Source: MADRE2 sp964397015
GTDB lineage: Bacteria > Desulfobacterota > Desulfobacteria > Desulfobacterales > Desulfobacteraceae
Length of the DNA: 17,181 bases
Direction of reading: 5' to 3'
Assembly (NCBI GenBank): GCA_964397015.1
Contig: CAYNHL010000080.1
Span: forward strand, 1-17,181
Part shown: piece after piece, positions 5,334 through 12,866 of the stretch
Numbering within the stretch: the first letter of the stretch is position 1
Layout: each line of letters begins with the position of its first letter
Translations under genes and position numbers: made by a program
Notes under the pieces: generated by a model
Database searches by the model: none
What the model was told of the DNA's origin: nothing
The model's input: the letters and a program-made list of their open reading frames with translations, nothing else

Positions 5334-7067
5334 ATGTACGACCCGTATAAACTTGAAGATGCCTTTAAAGGCTATACGTATGACCAGGACAAGATCATGT
5401 CGCCCCGGGACACCGTGGCGTGGTTCAAGCAGAAAACAGCCGAACTGGATCTGGATATCATGACCCGGACGCGGCGTGTTGACAACGGCCGCCTGGGGAT
5501 ACCGGTTTATTTCAGCGAGTGCGGCAAAGATGCCCGGCACGTCACCGGAACCCGCAAACAGATGGGAAAAGGAGGTACCCCGGAACAGGCCGAAGCCAGT
5601 GCCGTAATGGAACTTGCCGAACGGTTCAGTTTTTTTTCCTTTATGAACAATGCCGCTTCTTTTTTCCAGGCCCTTTACAAAAAGGCAGAAAAAGAGGCGA
5701 TCCCCTATGAACAGATCATCCGTTCCGTTCATGATAACGAGGCAGAGGCGCAAAAAGTAAGGCCGGTTTTTGAACGGCTTCCCCTTCAATGGACGACAGG
5801 GTATAACCTTACACGCCGCAGGCAGGTCCTGATTCCCTTTAACTGGTTTTACATGATCAATGAGTTCAATGGTCCCAGTGCCGGAAACTGCAGGGAGGAA
5901 GCTTTGTCCCAGGGTATCTGCGAGCTGGTGGAACGTCATGTCTCTTCCCTGGTCAGCCACGGACAGCTCCGGGTGCCCGGAATCGATCCTGGTTCCGTCA
6001 CCGACCCGCTGGTGAAAGAGATGCTTGAAAAGTTCGAACGGCAGGGTATTCAGGTGCGTGCATCCGATTTTACACTGGATACAGGTATTCCCACTGTCGG
6101 GGTTCTGGCCTGGGATCCGGCCACTGTAGGGAACATGAGTGAAATCGTCTGGACAGCCGGCACATCGCCTGATCCCCAGAAAGCCTTGAGCCGCGCGCTG
6201 ACTGAAACAGCACAGCTTGCCGGTGATTTTAATTCAGGGTCCAGTTACGTTGCCTCAGGTCTGCCCAAGTTCACCGATATCGCCTCAGCCGGTTTTATTG
6301 TCAATCCCGGGGCCATGGTGGACATACAGACTCTTCCCGATCTTTCCAGCAACAATATAAGGATCGAAGTTGAAAACCTTGTGTCGGTCCTGGAGAAAAA
6401 AGGATTTGATATCCTCACGATTCATACCATGCACAAAGATCTGGGAGTACCGGCCTATTACACCATCATGCCGGGGGCACATTTCAGGGAGCGGGCCGCA
6501 TCCGCCAGCGTGGGCATGTTTTCCGCCCGCCTGATCACCGAAACATTCGATCCTTTCCAGGCGCTTGACCGTCTCGATGAGTTGGAAAAAGTTTTGCCGG
6601 AAAGATATTATACAAGTTTTTACAAAGGCCTTGTCCATGCCGGGCTGCAGGATCAAAAGACCGCGCTTGAGCAGTTTGACAGGGCGCTGGAACAGGATCC
6701 CGCCAGGCTGAACCTGCCCGATATTTTTTCCCACCGGGGGGTCTGTCTCAAGGATCTTGCCCTGTACGACCAGGCACTGGAAAGCTGCCGAAAAGGGCTT
6801 GAAATAGATGGCCAGAGGCCTGATATGTACAATACCATGGGCGTGTGCTATTTTTTGACAAAAAAACATAAAAACGCCATTGACTGTTTTGAAAAAGCCC
6901 TGGAGATAGATCCGTCAATTGCCCTCAATTATGCCAATATCGGTTCCAATTACCGGGATATGGGCGAAACTAAGCTGGCTGTGCAATACTATGAAATGGC
7001 CCTGGCCCTGGACCCGGACATAGAGTTTGCAAAAGAAAACATTGAAAAGCTGACCCGGGAAAGATAA
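5334..7067 (+). CDS. YcaO-domain protein with C-terminal TPR repeats
   Basis: A 577-residue protein. The N-terminal ~410 residues are a YcaO domain, the ATP-dependent backbone-amide activator that makes azolines, thioamides or amidines. The nucleotide/Mg motif SxxxExxER is visible ('SAVMELAER', residues 89-97). The second motif NxxEEAxxxGxxExxER ('NCREEALSQGICELVER', 185-201) and the 'GTSPDPQKALSRALTETAQ' helix (276-294) are also intact. About residue 375 it reads 'DLGVPAYYTIMPG', the family's core C-terminal strand. Four TPRs follow (about 423-562). There is no Pro-rich PxPxP C-terminus, the signature of azoline cyclodehydratases, so thioamidation or protein modification is as likely. E. coli YcaO also has a TPR-like tail, but its N-terminal sequence looks different. 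ATG 5334 was chosen because AAGGA lies seven bases upstream; ATG 5316 is possible but has a poor ribosome binding site. Substrate and partner are unknown; no TfuA or ThiF gene is seen nearby. Confidence 0.88.
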   Translation: MYDPYKLEDAFKGYTYDQDKIMSPRDTVAWFKQKTAELDLDIMTRTRRVDNGRLGIPVYFSECGKDARHVTGTRKQMGKGGTPEQAEASAVMELAERFSFFSFMNNAASFFQALYKKAEKEAIPYEQIIRSVHDNEAEAQKVRPVFERLPLQWTTGYNLTRRRQVLIPFNWFYMINEFNGPSAGNCREEALSQGICELVERHVSSLVSHGQLRVPGIDPGSVTDPLVKEMLEKFERQGIQVRASDFTLDTGIPTVGVLAWDPATVGNMSEIVWTAGTSPDPQKALSRALTETAQLAGDFNSGSSYVASGLPKFTDIASAGFIVNPGAMVDIQTLPDLSSNNIRIEVENLVSVLEKKGFDILTIHTMHKDLGVPAYYTIMPGAHFRERAASASVGMFSARLITETFDPFQALDRLDELEKVLPERYYTSFYKGLVHAGLQDQKTALEQFDRALEQDPARLNLPDIFSHRGVCLKDLALYDQALESCRKGLEIDGQRPDMYNTMGVCYFLTKKHKNAIDCFEKALEIDPSIALNYANIGSNYRDMGETKLAVQYYEMALALDPDIEFAKENIEKLTRER

Positions 7068-7078
7068 TTTTTTTTGTT

Positions 7079-7864
7079 TTAATTCCTTAAATCGACCAGC
7101 TCTGCGACTACGCTGCCAACGGCAACCTTGCTTTCAATTTTGACCGGCACGTGGTGGCAGTCATCGGTGATCCATATTTTAAGCTCCGGGCTTTCACTTT
7201 TTTTGAATATACCTCCAAAGTGGGTCAGTTCCGGAATGAGTAACAGGGTTTCATATGTGCCGGCAGGTACGGTAACAGTTTCTTTTTTTTCGATGTAAGC
7301 TATCTGCTCGAATATCTTTTTCCCGTCACTGACAGAGAACCGGACCCGGTTATCGGGCCCTAAGCTGAATGTCCGCATTTTATAAAGGGCGGCAAGGGGG
7401 TCAAAGCAGGGGTCCTGTATCAGGAGAGGGACAGCGGGGTGGTCGAAATCGCGCAGCAGGGCCCTGTTGGTGGTCCAGTCAAATTTGACATGTCTCTTTT
7501 TTTTATGCCGGCCCCGGGAATCGATCCTGTATTCCAGTGACCGGCTCAACTGACTGTCAGTAAAGCTGTCATGCGTTTCCCTGACTTTATAAAAAATATC
7601 CACAAATGAACTTGACTGGATATCCAGCCTGAAATGCAGCATCCCGGACTGCTCTGGTGTTTTGGGTTCAAGCACTGTAAAAACGGCCCGCCCGGCATGA
7701 GCAAACTCCCAACGGACATTGAAATGCAGTTGTTCTCCGTTTTTGAACGGCAGGCTGGTTGCGGCGGCTGCCGGCAACACAAAAGGAAACAGGCAAAAAA
7801 AGCCGGTAAGGATAATGAGGACAAAAATGAAGATCTTTTTGTCAGCGAACAGTGCATACACCAT
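7079..7864 (-). CDS. DUF3108 domain protein, exported
   Basis: The 261-residue reading from ATG 7864 begins with a charged start and a strong hydrophobic segment ending 'PFVLPAAAA', a Sec signal peptide with cleavage near residue 35. The mature part has the DUF3108 pattern. 'FKNGEQLHFNVRWEFAHAGRA' opens the domain, 'DSFTDSQLSRSLEY' and 'DPCFDPLAALYKMR' occur midway, 'TVPAGTYETLLLIPEL' follows, and 'IWITDDCHHVPVKIESKVAVGSV' is at the end. The family is periplasmic or envelope-associated with a beta-rich fold and no assigned reaction. ATG 7864 is preferred to the in-frame ATG 7987 because AGGTGA lies five bases upstream and the longer form would place ~40 residues before the signal peptide and overlap panP. 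It lies 61 bases downstream of panP, probably in one transcript, and its 3' end is 11 bases from the end of the convergent YcaO gene. Confidence 0.85.
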   Translation of the reverse strand: MVYALFADKKIFIFVLIILTGFFCLFPFVLPAAAATSLPFKNGEQLHFNVRWEFAHAGRAVFTVLEPKTPEQSGMLHFRLDIQSSSFVDIFYKVRETHDSFTDSQLSRSLEYRIDSRGRHKKKRHVKFDWTTNRALLRDFDHPAVPLLIQDPCFDPLAALYKMRTFSLGPDNRVRFSVSDGKKIFEQIAYIEKKETVTVPAGTYETLLLIPELTHFGGIFKKSESPELKIWITDDCHHVPVKIESKVAVGSVVAELVDLRN

Positions 7865-7925
7865 AATAATCACCTGTTGAAAAACAATATTTCTGGCACT
7901 TGACAATTCTGCCCTGTCTGCCGGG

Positions 7926-9572
7926 TCATTGCCGGGCTGTCTTTTGAATCTGAGCATAAATGGATTCCTGTTCATCCAGGATTTCATCGAGGATGCCGAT
8001 ATGGGTCATCGGGTTCATTATGACGGCCCTCAAGACAACCGATTCATGGGGATCTGAATGGTTGATTCTCAGGCGGGTCCTGGATACGAAGCTCCTGCCT
8101 GCTTCACGCTGACGGCGCTGCAGGAGTGTGTTGAGCCGGTCCAGTTCCCGGTCATGCGATGTATCCCGGGGCGTTTCAGGTGTTTTCGGCTGAAAAACAG
8201 GTTCAAAAGGGTTCAGGCGGTAGGTCAGGATATTGAGCTCGGGCGGTGTTACCAGTTCGAAAAGGGGCCTTTTTTCTATTTTTTCTGCAAACAGCCGACA
8301 GGTTTTTAATCCATGATCGATCATCAGGGCATAGCCCCTGGTACCCATGATTTTAAGGGCGGCATCGAGTATCAGGGAATTTGCCTCCCTGGATCCCTCG
8401 AGGGTTTTGATTCCCAGGTCCACGCTGCCCGGCCGGTTGACGTAACTGGCATGGTAGGCGATATGATCCAGTGCATGCGGATCTTTGAAATACACCATGC
8501 CGCTGGTCATGGGCATGTAAAACTGCTTGTGGCAGTCAATTGCCACGGAATCAGCCCGTTCGATGCCTGCAAGAAGCCTGTCGTGAGTTTCCGACAAAAG
8601 CACCGGGCCGCCCCAGGCCGCATCCACGTGAAAGTGAACCCCGTATTTTTCACAAATGTCTGCCATGGCCGGCAGGGGATCTATTGTACCGGTTTCGGTC
8701 GTTCCTGCAATACCGACAATGGCGGCTATTTTTGTCTTTTTTGAATCCCGGCATTGTTTCACTGTATTTTCAAGTTTTTCAAGATCTATGCGGTGGCAGT
8801 CATCAACGTCTATGCCGATGACATTTTCATTTCCTATACCCAGTATTCCACCGGCTTTTTTCAGGGAAAAATGCCCGCGTCTTGACACCAGTATCACTGT
8901 TTTGTCAATGCCGGCAGACTGCATGGCGTAAAACAGCCCCTTTTTTTCAATTATACTGCTTTGTCCGTTTTGCGGCCCGAACAGCCTGTTCCGTGCCACC
9001 CAGAGGGCGGTGATGTTAGCAGTGGTCCCACCGGTCGTGAAAACTCCAAGGGAAGTGCCGGCATTCTGGACATGCTCACGGTAAAATGATTCAGGAAACC
9101 TGTAGATCAGCCTGTGAAGCTTGGCCAGGACCTGCTTTTCCAGAACAGACAGCACCTTGCTGGTTTCAAGCTTGATCACGTTCTGGTTCAGTGCCGCGGT
9201 AATGGTTTTGAGATGGACCATGAAAAAAGGAATGGCGCTGGTCATGTGTCCTATGAAATACGGAGAGGCCACATTGACAGCTTTAGGGGCTATCTCGTTG
9301 ATAATGTCAAGGATGACATCCTCGAGCTTCTTGCTGGGGTTTTTATTGATAACGGTGTCGGTGTAAGCCTCGGCCAGCCTGGCCAGGCTGATTTCTTCCG
9401 TTACGCCGACATTCTGGTTCAAAAACTGATGCAGTCCGAACAGGATCTGTTCCATGTATTTGACCAGTGTCCTGTGGCAGTCCTCGTCTTCAGGACGGAT
9501 GAAAATGCGCTGAAGTCTCTGCCAGTCTGCTACCAGGGGTTTGTTCGGGGCAGGGTGTTTGTTTTCGTTCAT
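7926..9572 (-). CDS. panP: Pyridoxal-dependent aspartate 1-decarboxylase, PanP type
   Basis: A 548-residue group II PLP decarboxylase. 'FTTGGTTANITAL' (178-190) binds the PLP phosphate. 'RRGHFSLKKAGGILG' (231-245) supplies His234, which stacks on the ring. 'HVDAAWGGP' (315-323) contains the Asp that pairs with the pyridine nitrogen, and 'DCHKQFYMP' (346-354) holds the Schiff-base Lys349. The N-terminal region before residue 100 ('WQRLQRIFIRPEDE') and the total length match PanP, the PLP alternative to the pyruvoyl enzyme PanD. PanP converts aspartate to beta-alanine for pantothenate and CoA. Related glutamate or tyrosine decarboxylases cannot be excluded by eye, but their N-termini differ. 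The ribosome binding site before ATG 9572 is weak (AGAAAAA). It is cytoplasmic and lies first in a two-gene unit with the DUF3108 gene. The opposite-strand open frames inside it are shadows. Confidence 0.82.
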   Translation of the reverse strand: MNENKHPAPNKPLVADWQRLQRIFIRPEDEDCHRTLVKYMEQILFGLHQFLNQNVGVTEEISLARLAEAYTDTVINKNPSKKLEDVILDIINEIAPKAVNVASPYFIGHMTSAIPFFMVHLKTITAALNQNVIKLETSKVLSVLEKQVLAKLHRLIYRFPESFYREHVQNAGTSLGVFTTGGTTANITALWVARNRLFGPQNGQSSIIEKKGLFYAMQSAGIDKTVILVSRRGHFSLKKAGGILGIGNENVIGIDVDDCHRIDLEKLENTVKQCRDSKKTKIAAIVGIAGTTETGTIDPLPAMADICEKYGVHFHVDAAWGGPVLLSETHDRLLAGIERADSVAIDCHKQFYMPMTSGMVYFKDPHALDHIAYHASYVNRPGSVDLGIKTLEGSREANSLILDAALKIMGTRGYALMIDHGLKTCRLFAEKIEKRPLFELVTPPELNILTYRLNPFEPVFQPKTPETPRDTSHDRELDRLNTLLQRRQREAGRSFVSRTRLRINHSDPHESVVLRAVIMNPMTHIGILDEILDEQESIYAQIQKTARQ

Positions 9573-9691
9573 TTTTTCTGGTATATTGTCCTGAAGTTGA
9601 AATGATGCATGTTTTCATGCCTGTTTTAAGATCACACAGCCGGCTTTATTCATCAAGATTGAAAGTTTTGGCTCATAAAAAGGAGACCAGC

Positions 9692-10006
9692 ATGCTCGAC
9701 CTTCATCAAACGGATGTACTGACCCGGGTCAGCCGGTATAACCTTATCCGGAACGGCCGTATGATATATATCGATGTTCACCAGACACTGCAGGGAAAGC
9801 TGGCAGCGCCCTTTATGGCGGTTCCAAACCTGGTAAACATTATTGCCAGCCCCGAATTCCAGGGTACCGGCAGTAACGAACAGGAAGCGGTAACAGACTG
9901 CCTGAAAAAAATCAAGGGAAAGGACATGGAAGACATTTTCCCGAAAAAGGAAGCGCCGGCCAAGTCATCCGGCGCTTCACCCGGAAATACTCAAAAGAAA
10001 AAATAA
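9692..10006 (+). CDS. Conserved-looking small hypothetical protein with Lys-rich tail
   Basis: A 104-residue protein from ATG 9692, which has AAAAAGGAG eight bases upstream; the frame is open further left (ATG 9602) but without a ribosome binding site. I do not recognise a family. Residues 1-80 look like a compact alpha/beta domain: 'VLTRVSRYNLIRNGRMIYIDVHQ', then 'AAPFMAVPNLVNIIASPEFQG' and an amphipathic helix 'EQEAVTDCLKKIKGK'. The pattern of Gly, Pro and hydrophobic residues is convincing for a real folded protein. The last ~20 residues ('KKEAPAKSSGASPGNTQKKK') are low-complexity. That segment is encoded by DNA that also forms the terminator of the convergent kor operon. There is no signal peptide or Cys motif. 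It is divergent from panP and ends two bases from the end of korC. Confidence 0.7.
   Translation: MLDLHQTDVLTRVSRYNLIRNGRMIYIDVHQTLQGKLAAPFMAVPNLVNIIASPEFQGTGSNEQEAVTDCLKKIKGKDMEDIFPKKEAPAKSSGASPGNTQKKK
9944..9978 (-). terminator. Intrinsic terminator of korDABC, inside the convergent gene
   Basis: Read on the minus strand, GAAGCGCCGG (9978-9969) pairs perfectly with CCGGCGCTTC (9959-9950): ten base pairs, GC-rich, nine-base loop. CTTTTT (9949-9944) follows immediately. It lies about 30 bases downstream of the korC stop (10009), the expected place for a rho-independent terminator of the operon. The whole structure lies in the coding 3' end of the plus-strand orphan gene ending at 10006. Confidence 0.75.
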
Positions 10007-10008
10007 AT

Positions 10009-10554
10009 TTAAGCCTGTCCGGCACCGGCCATGGCCAACCCGAGATCCAGGGCCTTTTTGTTCATGTCCATGAAGTCCTCGGGAATTGTGCTTTCCAGCA
10101 CACTCAAAACAGATGCGGGCTTGACCAGTTCTGACAGACCGATCAGCGCGCCCAGCATGCATATATTGAATACAATGGGTTTGCCGATCTGTGTCATTAC
10201 CGTTTCATACATGGGTAAGGACAGGTGTTTGGCATCCACTTTTTTTTCTGTTTTGACATACTTGCTGTCGACCAGCAGAAGGCCGCCCGGGCGGATAATG
10301 GATGAAAAATTGTTATATGCCTCCTGGGTAAGTGTGACCAGGATATTGGGCTGGGTTACCTTGGGGAAGAAAATATCTGAATCTGATATGATTATATCAC
10401 TCCGGGTTGCACCGCCCCTGGCCGCCGCCCCGTAACTCTGTGACTGTATGGCATTTTTTCCCTCGTGGATCACGGCGGCCTTGGCCAGAATTATGGCGGC
10501 AGTGATCACTCCCTGGCCCCCTGATCCTGAAAAAACCAATCTTGAACGTTCCAT
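10009..10554 (-). CDS. korC: 2-oxoacid:ferredoxin oxidoreductase, gamma subunit
   Basis: A 181-residue gamma subunit of the 2-oxoacid:ferredoxin oxidoreductase family. 'SGSGGQGVIT' (9-18) and 'SYGAAARGGATRSDI' (40-54) are the family's two hallmark segments, probably involved in CoA binding and subunit contact. The length is typical of KorC, and it is not fused to the ferredoxin domain. It is the last gene of korDABC: its ATG overlaps the korB stop by one base (TAATG), indicating translational coupling. A strong terminator lies just downstream. Together with KorA, B and D it oxidises 2-oxoglutarate (or a related 2-oxoacid) plus CoA to the acyl-CoA and CO2, reducing ferredoxin; the reverse reaction is used in reductive carbon fixation. 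The substrate cannot be fixed from sequence alone, since Vor enzymes are similar. Confidence 0.9.
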   Translation of the reverse strand: MERSRLVFSGSGGQGVITAAIILAKAAVIHEGKNAIQSQSYGAAARGGATRSDIIISDSDIFFPKVTQPNILVTLTQEAYNNFSSIIRPGGLLLVDSKYVKTEKKVDAKHLSLPMYETVMTQIGKPIVFNICMLGALIGLSELVKPASVLSVLESTIPEDFMDMNKKALDLGLAMAGAGQA

Positions 10555-11378
10555 TATGCTTTCCCTTTCATTGCCTTTTTAATAATTTCATCATAGGCTT
10601 CACAGTATTCAGGGACATCTGTGTTGTCGATAAAAATACCCCGCTGGACAAGGTGCGGATCGTTTTGAAGTTTTTTGGATCCGATTTTGACCGTGCGCTG
10701 TTTGTAATATTCCAGCATCTCGACAGCACCTCCGATCTTGTTTTTACGGCCGTAATGGGTGGGGCACTGGGAGAGGATCTCCACCACGGAAAATCCCTTG
10801 TGCCGGATTGCTTTCTTGATCAAATCGATGCACTCGTTGGGGTGGAATGCCGTGGAGCGGGCTACAAAGGTAGCGCCGGCACTTATGGACAGGTCGACAA
10901 TATCAAATGGCCGGTCTATCGTGGCATAGGGGGCCGTCGTGGCCTTTTTCCCCTGGCCGGACAGGGGCGAGAACTGCCCGCCGGTCATGCCGTAAATACG
11001 ATTGTTCATGACAATGGCCGTGATATCGATGTTCCGCCGGGCGGCATGGATAAAATGATTGCCCCCTATGGCCAGGGCATCCCCGTCTCCCATGGGCACA
11101 ATGGCGGTCAAAGAGGGTTTGGACAGCTTGACACCGGTTGCAAAGGCGAGAGCCCTGCCATGGATGGTGTGCAGGGAATGGAAATCCACGTATCCCGAGA
11201 TCCTTGAAGAGCAGCCGATACCGGATGTCATGACAATGTCGTTTTTATCCAGTTCAAGTTCTTTTACCGCGCGGAGCAAAGATCCGAGCACAGTCCCGTG
11301 GCCGCAGCCCGGGCACCAGATCTGCGGAAAAAACCGCTGCCTTATATAGTCTGATATATCAAAATCATGCCTGCTCAT
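10554..11378 (-). CDS. korB: 2-oxoacid:ferredoxin oxidoreductase, beta (thiamine diphosphate) subunit
   Basis: A 274-residue beta subunit carrying the thiamine diphosphate site. 'WCPGCGHG' (21-28) opens the domain, and the ThDP/Mg motif starts at 'GDGDALAIGGNHF' (97-109) and closes at 'VMNN' (123-126). It also has 'GIGCSSR' (54-59) and 'YGMTGGQFSP' (129-138), as in 2-oxoglutarate and ketoisovalerate enzymes. A C-terminal 'SQCPTHYGRKN' is characteristic of KorB-type subunits. There is no CxxC set for a third FeS cluster at the C-terminus, as pyruvate enzymes of the fused type have. It catalyses decarboxylation of the 2-oxoacid on ThDP and passes electrons to the FeS ferredoxin-like subunit. 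It starts one base after korA ends and overlaps korC by one base, so the genes are tightly coupled. Confidence 0.93.
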   Translation of the reverse strand: MSRHDFDISDYIRQRFFPQIWCPGCGHGTVLGSLLRAVKELELDKNDIVMTSGIGCSSRISGYVDFHSLHTIHGRALAFATGVKLSKPSLTAIVPMGDGDALAIGGNHFIHAARRNIDITAIVMNNRIYGMTGGQFSPLSGQGKKATTAPYATIDRPFDIVDLSISAGATFVARSTAFHPNECIDLIKKAIRHKGFSVVEILSQCPTHYGRKNKIGGAVEMLEYYKQRTVKIGSKKLQNDPHLVQRGIFIDNTDVPEYCEAYDEIIKKAMKGKA

Positions 11379-11379
11379 G

Positions 11380-12534
11380 CTACACCCCCTTGCCCTGGAT
11401 CACCCGGAGCAGCGTTTTGATATCTGTCGGGGTGATCAGCTGGCCGTCTATCCGGTTGGCCAGAAACACATTGTACGGATTGTCCACCGCATTTTTAACC
11501 TGGGTCAGCACCTGGCCCATGTTCATTTCCACCACAATGACAGCCCGTGCCCCGGCGCACCTGTCGCGAACCAGTTCGGCCGGGAAAGGCCACAGGGTCT
11601 GCAGCTCCAAAACGCCGATCTTTACCCCCCTGGCCCGGCGGTTCCTGGCCAGGTGGATGGCTGAGCGGGCGGACGATCCGTAGGAAACCATCACGTAATC
11701 TGCATCGTCCAGCCAGTATTCCTTGTACCTGCATATATCGTCCACATTGTTCTCGATCTTGTCCACAAGGTGGTGGAGAAGTTCACTGACCAGTGCAGGG
11801 TCGTTGCTGGGAAATCCCCACATGTCATGGAAAAGGCCGGTGACATTGTACCGGTGTTCTGCCCCGAAATCCGACATGGGCAGCCTGCCGTCTTCCCTGG
11901 GAAGGTACGGATGGTAGTCCACTCCTTTCGGGACTGAGGTGCGCAGCCGCTTGACTATTGGAATATCACCTTCTTCCGGGATAACGAGCTTTTCCCGCAT
12001 GTGTCCCACGACTTCGTCAAAAAGAAGGACAACCGGTGTCCTGTAAGTTTCTGCCAGGTTGAACGCCTCTACCGTTATCTTGAAAACATCCTGGTGGTTC
12101 GATGCGGTCAGTGCGATAATTGAATGATCACCATGGGTTCCCCAGCGGGCCTGGTTGATATCCCCCTGGCTGACATGAGTCGGATTTCCCGTTGAAGGGC
12201 CGCCCCTCTGGACATTGACTATTACACAGGGAATCTCCGCCATGCAGGCATAGCCGAGTGCTTCCTGCTTTAAGGAAAATCCCGGGCCGGAAGTGGCGGT
12301 CATTACCTTTCTGCCGGTAAGGGATGCCCCTATAATGGCGGCCATGGAGGCGATTTCGTCTTCCATCTGGATAAATTTCCCCCCCTGCTGCGGCAGCCGG
12401 GCGGAAAGGTGTTCAGCTATTTCACTGGACGGGGTAATGGGGTAGCCGGCAAAAAAATCGATGCCCGCGTAGATGGCACCTTCGACACAGGCTTCATTCC
12501 CCTGGATAAACTTTATGGTCTGGTTATTCTTCAT
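11380..12534 (-). CDS. korA: 2-oxoacid:ferredoxin oxidoreductase, alpha subunit
   Basis: A 384-residue alpha subunit. 'GYPITPSSEIAEHL' (30-43), 'QMEDEIAS' (56-63), 'TSGPGFSLKQEALG' (81-94) and 'RGGPSTGNPTHVSQGD' (110-125) are the conserved pyrimidine-binding ThDP domain motifs of KorA/VorB. The C-terminal half ('VSYGSSARSAIHLAR', 'LELQTLWPFP', 'EMNMGQV') is the transketolase C-terminal domain that contacts the gamma subunit. The length is that of an unfused KorA. The 'GGPSTGNPT' motif and the D-A-B-C order favour 2-oxoglutarate, but a branched-chain 2-oxoacid enzyme (Vor) is the main alternative. The ATG lies inside the end of korD (11-base overlap), consistent with coupled translation. Confidence 0.93.
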   Translation of the reverse strand: MKNNQTIKFIQGNEACVEGAIYAGIDFFAGYPITPSSEIAEHLSARLPQQGGKFIQMEDEIASMAAIIGASLTGRKVMTATSGPGFSLKQEALGYACMAEIPCVIVNVQRGGPSTGNPTHVSQGDINQARWGTHGDHSIIALTASNHQDVFKITVEAFNLAETYRTPVVLLFDEVVGHMREKLVIPEEGDIPIVKRLRTSVPKGVDYHPYLPREDGRLPMSDFGAEHRYNVTGLFHDMWGFPSNDPALVSELLHHLVDKIENNVDDICRYKEYWLDDADYVMVSYGSSARSAIHLARNRRARGVKIGVLELQTLWPFPAELVRDRCAGARAVIVVEMNMGQVLTQVKNAVDNPYNVFLANRIDGQLITPTDIKTLLRVIQGKGV

Positions 12535-12748
12535 TTTCCCCTTCCTGGTCGGTTATGATATGGATTGCCAAATCAGGGCATCTGAGTTCACAGAGTTTGC
12601 AGGCAATGCAGTCCTCGGGCCGGGCGGCCACTACTTTTTCATTGCTGTCCAGTTCCAGAACTTTTTTCGGGCAGAAATGAACGCATATGCCGCATCCTTT
12701 GCACCAGTCTTCATGAATGACATGCTGCACGGTTTTGGATTTTTTCAT
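12524..12748 (-). CDS. korD: 2-oxoacid:ferredoxin oxidoreductase, delta (2[4Fe-4S]) subunit
   Basis: A 74-residue ferredoxin-like protein with two complete CxxCxxCxxxCP motifs, 'CKGCGICVHFCP' (C16, C19, C22, C26) and 'CIACKLCELRCP' (C47, C50, C53, C57), each binding one [4Fe-4S] cluster. As the delta subunit it carries electrons from the ThDP site of KorAB to free ferredoxin. It is the first gene of the operon. The start ATG 12748 has GAGGAG four bases upstream, a good but closely spaced site. The preceding bases hold a TTGACA promoter. The acidic C-terminal tail (EGENEE) overlaps the korA start. Confidence 0.93.
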   Translation of the reverse strand: MKKSKTVQHVIHEDWCKGCGICVHFCPKKVLELDSNEKVVAARPEDCIACKLCELRCPDLAIHIITDQEGENEE

Positions 12749-12790
12749 ATACTCCTCAATGTAAAAATATTCATTTTCAAATCAGGCCTT

Positions 12791-12819
12791 TCAATATGTG
12801 ATTTCGTCTGTCATGTCAA
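12791..12819 (-). promoter_or_regulatory. Candidate sigma-70 promoter of korDABC
   Basis: On the minus strand, a perfect -35 box TTGACA (12819-12814) is followed, after exactly 17 bases, by TATTGA (12796-12791), which matches the -10 consensus at its first three positions. The transcript would start near 12784, leaving a leader of about 36 bases before korD with the GAGGAG ribosome binding site. No clear operator was noticed around it. Confidence 0.55.
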
Positions 12820-12866
12820 GCATAAGAAGGTGAAAAAACAAATAAAATTCATTGCAATCACACAAG

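Noticed and set aside
5319..5960. 213-codon reverse-strand open frame opposite the YcaO gene
   Set aside because: It lies fully antisense to well-conserved YcaO motifs and has no recognisable domain or ribosome binding site; it is a shadow of a GC-rich gene.
7068..7078. T8-G-T4 run between the convergent YcaO and DUF3108 genes as a terminator
   Set aside because: No stem of useful length precedes the T-run (only a CCCGGG palindrome), so it is not supported as an intrinsic terminator.
10033..10058. GGCC...GGCC followed by TTTTT on the plus strand as terminator for the orphan gene
   Set aside because: The stem is only four pairs and lies within korC coding sequence; too weak to call.
10542..11207. 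221-codon plus-strand open frame opposite korB
   Set aside because: The opposite strand encodes clear KorB motifs; the plus-strand translation has no family pattern.
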